This document shows positions 61,451 through 64,000 of a stretch of DNA of 64,000 nucleotides, piece by piece. Below the pieces are notes generated by a model, which ran no database searches, was not told the DNA's origin, and saw only the letters and a list, made by a program, of their open reading frames with translations. The first letter of the stretch is position 1, and every line of letters starts with the position of its first letter. Origin of the DNA: Dyadobacter sp. CY261 (GTDB lineage Bacteria; Bacteroidota; Bacteroidia; Cytophagales; Spirosomataceae). Made by a program: the position numbers and the translations under genes. Location: the NCBI RefSeq assembly GCF_021440085.1, contig NZ_JAKCPW010000008.1, positions 124,001 through 188,000 on the forward strand, written 5' to 3'.

Positions 61451-61491
61451 AAAAAAGAAACGGATGACTGTATTTCACAGCCATCCGTTTC
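61451..61491 (-). terminator. Intrinsic terminator after gyrB
   Basis: On the minus strand a 15-bp stem (61477-61491 with 61457-61471, one mismatch) is followed by TTTTTT (61456-61451). It lies 23 nt after the gyrB stop. Confidence 0.85.
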
Positions 61492-61514
61492 AATATTGCG
61501 GTTTGAGCTAATGG

Positions 61515-63470
61515 CTACACATCTACGCGGGCATACTTGGCGTTTTTCTCGATGAATTCCCGGCGTGGGGCTACTTCGTCGCCCATCAGCATGGAGAAAA
61601 GGTGATCCGCCTCGGCCGCTGATTCAACAGAAACCTGTTTCAAACTTCTGTGCTCGGGATTCATAGTTGTTTCCCACAGCTGCTCGGCATTCATTTCACC
61701 AAGACCTTTGTAACGTTGTACGTTCACCGAGTCTTCCTTCCCTCCCGATATTGCACGTACTGCTTCTTCGCGTTGTTGCTCGGTCCAGCAGTAACGCTCT
61801 TCCTTGCCTTTTCTCACGAGGTACAATGGCGGCTGTGCAATGTAGATATATCCGCTGTCGATAAGGATCTTCATATAACGGAAGAAGAACGTCAGGATCA
61901 GCGTCCGGATGTGACTACCATCAATATCCGCATCGGTCATGATTACGATCTTATGGTAACGCAGCTTGTCGATATTCAATGCTCGCTCATCGCCATCTTT
62001 ACCGATCTGCACACCCATCGCGGTGAACATGTTCTTGATCTCTTCGTTTTCGTAAATGCGGTATTCCTGTGCTTTCTCTACGTTGAGGATTTTACCACGC
62101 AAAGGAAGGATCGCCTGAAATGCCCGATTACGGCCTTGCTTGGCAGTTCCACCTGCCGAGTCCCCTTCGACGAGATACAATTCGCAGACGTTAGGATCGG
62201 TCTCGGAGCAATCGGAAAGCTTTCCTGGAAGGCCTGTACCGGTCAGAATGTTCTTCCGCTGCACCATCTCGCGTGCTTTTTTCGCAGCAATACGGGCTTT
62301 GGCAGCTAAAATCACCTTGTCGATGATCACACGTGCTTCTTTCGGATGCTCGTCGAGATAAGTATCGAGCATTTCCGACACCACCTGGCTTACAGCACCA
62401 GTTACTTCACCGTTCCCAAGTTTTGTTTTGGTTTGACCTTCAAACTGCGGCTCGGCTACCTTAATGGAGATAACGGCCGTAAGACCTTCACGAAAATCGT
62501 CCCCGCTGATCTCCACTTTTTCCTTCGCCAAAATACCCGATTTCTCAGCATAGTTTTTCAAAGTACGTGTCAATGCAGCGCGAAAACCGGAAACGTGGGT
62601 ACCACCTTCAATGGTGTTGATATTGTTTACATAGGAGAATACATTCTCGCTATATGACGTGTTGTACATCATCGCCACTTCGACCGGAACAGTACCCTTG
62701 TCGCTTTCCATGTGGATCGGCTCAGGAATCAGCGGCTGGCGTGTAGCGTCCAGATAAGTCACGAATTCGTTCAGACCTATTTCCGAGTAGAACTCTTCGC
62801 CACGGAATTTGCCTTCCTCATCTTCCTCACGCTTGTCTTCAAGTGTAAGACGGATGCCTTTGTTGAGGTAGGACAGTTCGCGGAGACGGGTTGCAATGGT
62901 TTCGTATTTGAATTCAGTTACCGTGAATATGGTGGCATCCGGCAAAAAGTGGATGATCGTCCCTGTTTTGTCCGAATCACCGATCACGCGGGTTGAATAA
63001 AGCGGCTTGCCCTCACTAAACTCCTGTTCGAACACCTTGCCTTCCCGGTGTACCTCGGCCCGCAAATGGATAGACAGCGCGTTCACGCAGGATACCCCTA
63101 CCCCGTGCAAACCGCCTGAAACCTTATATGTATCTTTGTCGAATTTACCACCGGCGTGAAGAACCGTTAGTACAACCTCCAAAGCGGATTTATTCTCTTT
63201 GGAGTGCATCCCGGTAGGGATACCACGACCATTGTCTTTAACGGTAATCGAATTATTCTTCTCAACTGTAACGTTGATGGTATCGCAGTACCCTGCCATC
63301 GCCTCATCGATGGAGTTATCAACTACCTCCCAAATCAAATGGTGCACCCCTTTGAAGCCAGTGTCACCGATATACATCGCCGGACGTTTACGAACGGCCT
63401 CTAAACCTTCAAGAACCTGGATATTTTCAGCCGAATAGCTGTTTACTTCTAGCACTGCTTCGTTTGACAT
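61515..63470 (-). CDS. gyrB: DNA gyrase subunit B
   Basis: The 651-residue subunit hydrolyses ATP to drive negative supercoiling. In order: VVDNSIDEAMAGYCD, the ATP-site KDNGRGIP and GGLHGVGVSCVNALS, the transducer, the Toprim motifs LYLVEGDSAGGTAKQGRNR and TDADIDGSHIRTL, and QRYKGLGEMNAEQLWETT. The length and RGKILNVEKA support GyrB over ParE, although the difference is small. Its upstream promoter is described at 63525. Confidence 0.94.
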   Translation of the reverse strand: MSNEAVLEVNSYSAENIQVLEGLEAVRKRPAMYIGDTGFKGVHHLIWEVVDNSIDEAMAGYCDTINVTVEKNNSITVKDNGRGIPTGMHSKENKSALEVVLTVLHAGGKFDKDTYKVSGGLHGVGVSCVNALSIHLRAEVHREGKVFEQEFSEGKPLYSTRVIGDSDKTGTIIHFLPDATIFTVTEFKYETIATRLRELSYLNKGIRLTLEDKREEDEEGKFRGEEFYSEIGLNEFVTYLDATRQPLIPEPIHMESDKGTVPVEVAMMYNTSYSENVFSYVNNINTIEGGTHVSGFRAALTRTLKNYAEKSGILAKEKVEISGDDFREGLTAVISIKVAEPQFEGQTKTKLGNGEVTGAVSQVVSEMLDTYLDEHPKEARVIIDKVILAAKARIAAKKAREMVQRKNILTGTGLPGKLSDCSETDPNVCELYLVEGDSAGGTAKQGRNRAFQAILPLRGKILNVEKAQEYRIYENEEIKNMFTAMGVQIGKDGDERALNIDKLRYHKIVIMTDADIDGSHIRTLILTFFFRYMKILIDSGYIYIAQPPLYLVRKGKEERYCWTEQQREEAVRAISGGKEDSVNVQRYKGLGEMNAEQLWETTMNPEHRSLKQVSVESAAEADHLFSMLMGDEVAPRREFIEKNAKYARVDV

Positions 63471-63524
63471 ATAGTTTGTTTTACACTTGGATAAAAAGAA
63501 CCATTATCTGGCTTTTTAAGCACG

Positions 63525-63532
63525 TAAAGATA
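63525..63532 (-). promoter_or_regulatory. -7-like box of the gyrB promoter
   Basis: On the minus strand TATCTTTA matches TAnnTTTG in seven of eight positions and lies 54 nt before the gyrB ATG. A TTTTTG is found about 24 nt upstream. Confidence 0.5.
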
Positions 63533-63901
63533 CGCATTTTTTATGGTTTTACCTAGCAAAAAGTATCGCAAACCCGCCATCATTTATGCCTTTTGAAGCA
63601 AATACAAACCTGAAAGCGCGGAACGATAAAATATGATATTTCTGTGTTGGCTCATGTCAGCAGACACATGCCTTTATCCGTTATCCAGCGTCAATTCCGG
63701 ATGAGCATCTGGCTTCCGCTGATTATTTCAGACCATAACCGGCATCCGTAGCAAAAGGTAACCTTACAGCCAGCAGAGTGTCTATAACCACCGCCCGGCA
63801 GGGATCCGGTTGGTTCGCCAGTTGTAAATGTCGGCCAGATAAGTTGTCTCCTTCGCGGTCACCTGGCGTACCTGTGATACGAATAAGCCCATTAGAACAT
63901 A
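63533..63901. other. Unassigned region upstream of gyrB
   Basis: About 370 nt without a supported gene. On the minus strand a 36-codon frame runs from ATG at 63892 to TAG at 63782, with a product beginning MGLFVSQVRQVTAK and ending NRIPAGRWL; I do not recognise it, and it could be a chance frame or a gene remnant. No tRNA or rRNA features are seen. Confidence 0.4.
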
Positions 63902-63926
63902 CAAAAAGCGGAGGTTTCCCCTCCGC
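63902..63926 (-). terminator. Intrinsic terminator of the partial gene at the window end
   Basis: On the minus strand AGCGGAGG (63926-63919) and CCTCCGCT (63913-63906) form an 8-bp stem with a 5-nt loop followed by TTTTG. It lies about 36 nt after the stop at 63962. Confidence 0.8.
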
Positions 63927-63961
63927 TCTCGTATTGAAATCGACGATCTGTTATATTCTTA

Positions 63962-64000
63962 TTACAATTTTTCCAAAGGATGGTCTTTTAGAAGTTGTTC
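63962..64000 (-). CDS. C-terminal end of an unidentified gene (partial)
   Basis: The minus strand reads in frame from the window edge: twelve codons EQLLKDHPLEKL, then TAA at 63964-63962, followed by a terminator hairpin. The terminator makes a true gene end likely. The fragment is too short to name. Confidence 0.6.
   Translation of the reverse strand, partial: EQLLKDHPLEKL

Noticed and set aside
1..64000. CRISPR arrays, insertion sequences, prophage and tRNA or rRNA genes
   Set aside because: No regularly spaced repeats, transposase or phage structural genes, or tRNA cloverleaf and rRNA stretches were recognised.

Overview
The window is a chromosomal segment of a Bacteroidota bacterium, most likely order Cytophagales; a Dyadobacter/Spirosoma-type relative is my inference from gene content. 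Supporting signs are promoter boxes of the Bacteroidota type (TAnnTTTG), a fused MurF-alanine racemase, a type IX secretion lipoprotein (SprE/PorW) with a probable T9SS cargo protease, WbqC, TMEM220, DUF2911 and DUF4105 proteins, and several genes that can only start at TTG. Coding density is high. I see no prophage, insertion sequence, CRISPR array, tRNA or rRNA.

Layout. 1-5.1 kb: 3' part of a transaldolase gene, the SRP RNA gene (ffs), a TPR lipoprotein, TMEM220 protein, birA, rsfS and ftsH. 5.1-8.9 kb: an aldose epimerase, then a four-gene minus-strand operon (PqqD-like, lasso-B2-like protease, HPr-kinase-like kinase, nucleotidyltransferase). It resembles the tailoring part of a lasso-peptide cluster but lacks a cyclase, transporter or visible precursor; it is the most interesting locus here and has its own consensus promoter. 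8.9-11.5 kb: two lysine-catabolism genes. 11.6-20.3 kb: a flavoprotein (plus strand), facing a minus-strand sprE/porW-pbp1A-glycerate kinase-uvrC operon. 20.5-23.8 kb: the Fo half of ATP synthase plus delta, ended by a terminator with no alpha/gamma/beta/epsilon genes following. 23.8-29.1 kb: a sugar isomerase-like protein, an esterase and clpC. 29.1-35.2 kb: wbqC, tsaC, a glycosyltransferase, a YihY-type membrane protein, a thioesterase, mltG and an Ldh2-family dehydrogenase. 35.3-42.8 kb: DUF502, a small membrane protein, aroA, a glutamate-synthase-like FMN protein, a subtilase with a C-terminal sorting domain, a Nudix hydrolase and a DUF2911 protein. 42.8-48.9 kb: a REP-like inverted repeat, a TRIC channel, thyA, osmC, a hairpin-rich block, then pterin dehydratase-rsmI-DUF4105-inositol phosphatase and a DinB protein with a small cysteine-rich membrane gene. 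48.9-64 kb: acs, a THUMP-like methyltransferase, an ArsC/Spx-type protein, a dicarboxylate symporter, a universal stress protein, corA, murF-alr, ppk1, gyrB and the last codons of another gene.

Most genes are housekeeping: envelope growth (PBP1A, MltG, MurF-Alr), proteolysis (FtsH, ClpC), repair and topology (UvrC, GyrB), translation (RsfS, TsaC, RsmI, SRP RNA) and energy (ATP synthase, Acs, Ppk). Many convergent genes abut or overlap at their stop codons with no terminator between them. All functional calls come from reading motifs and family resemblance; no database search was run.
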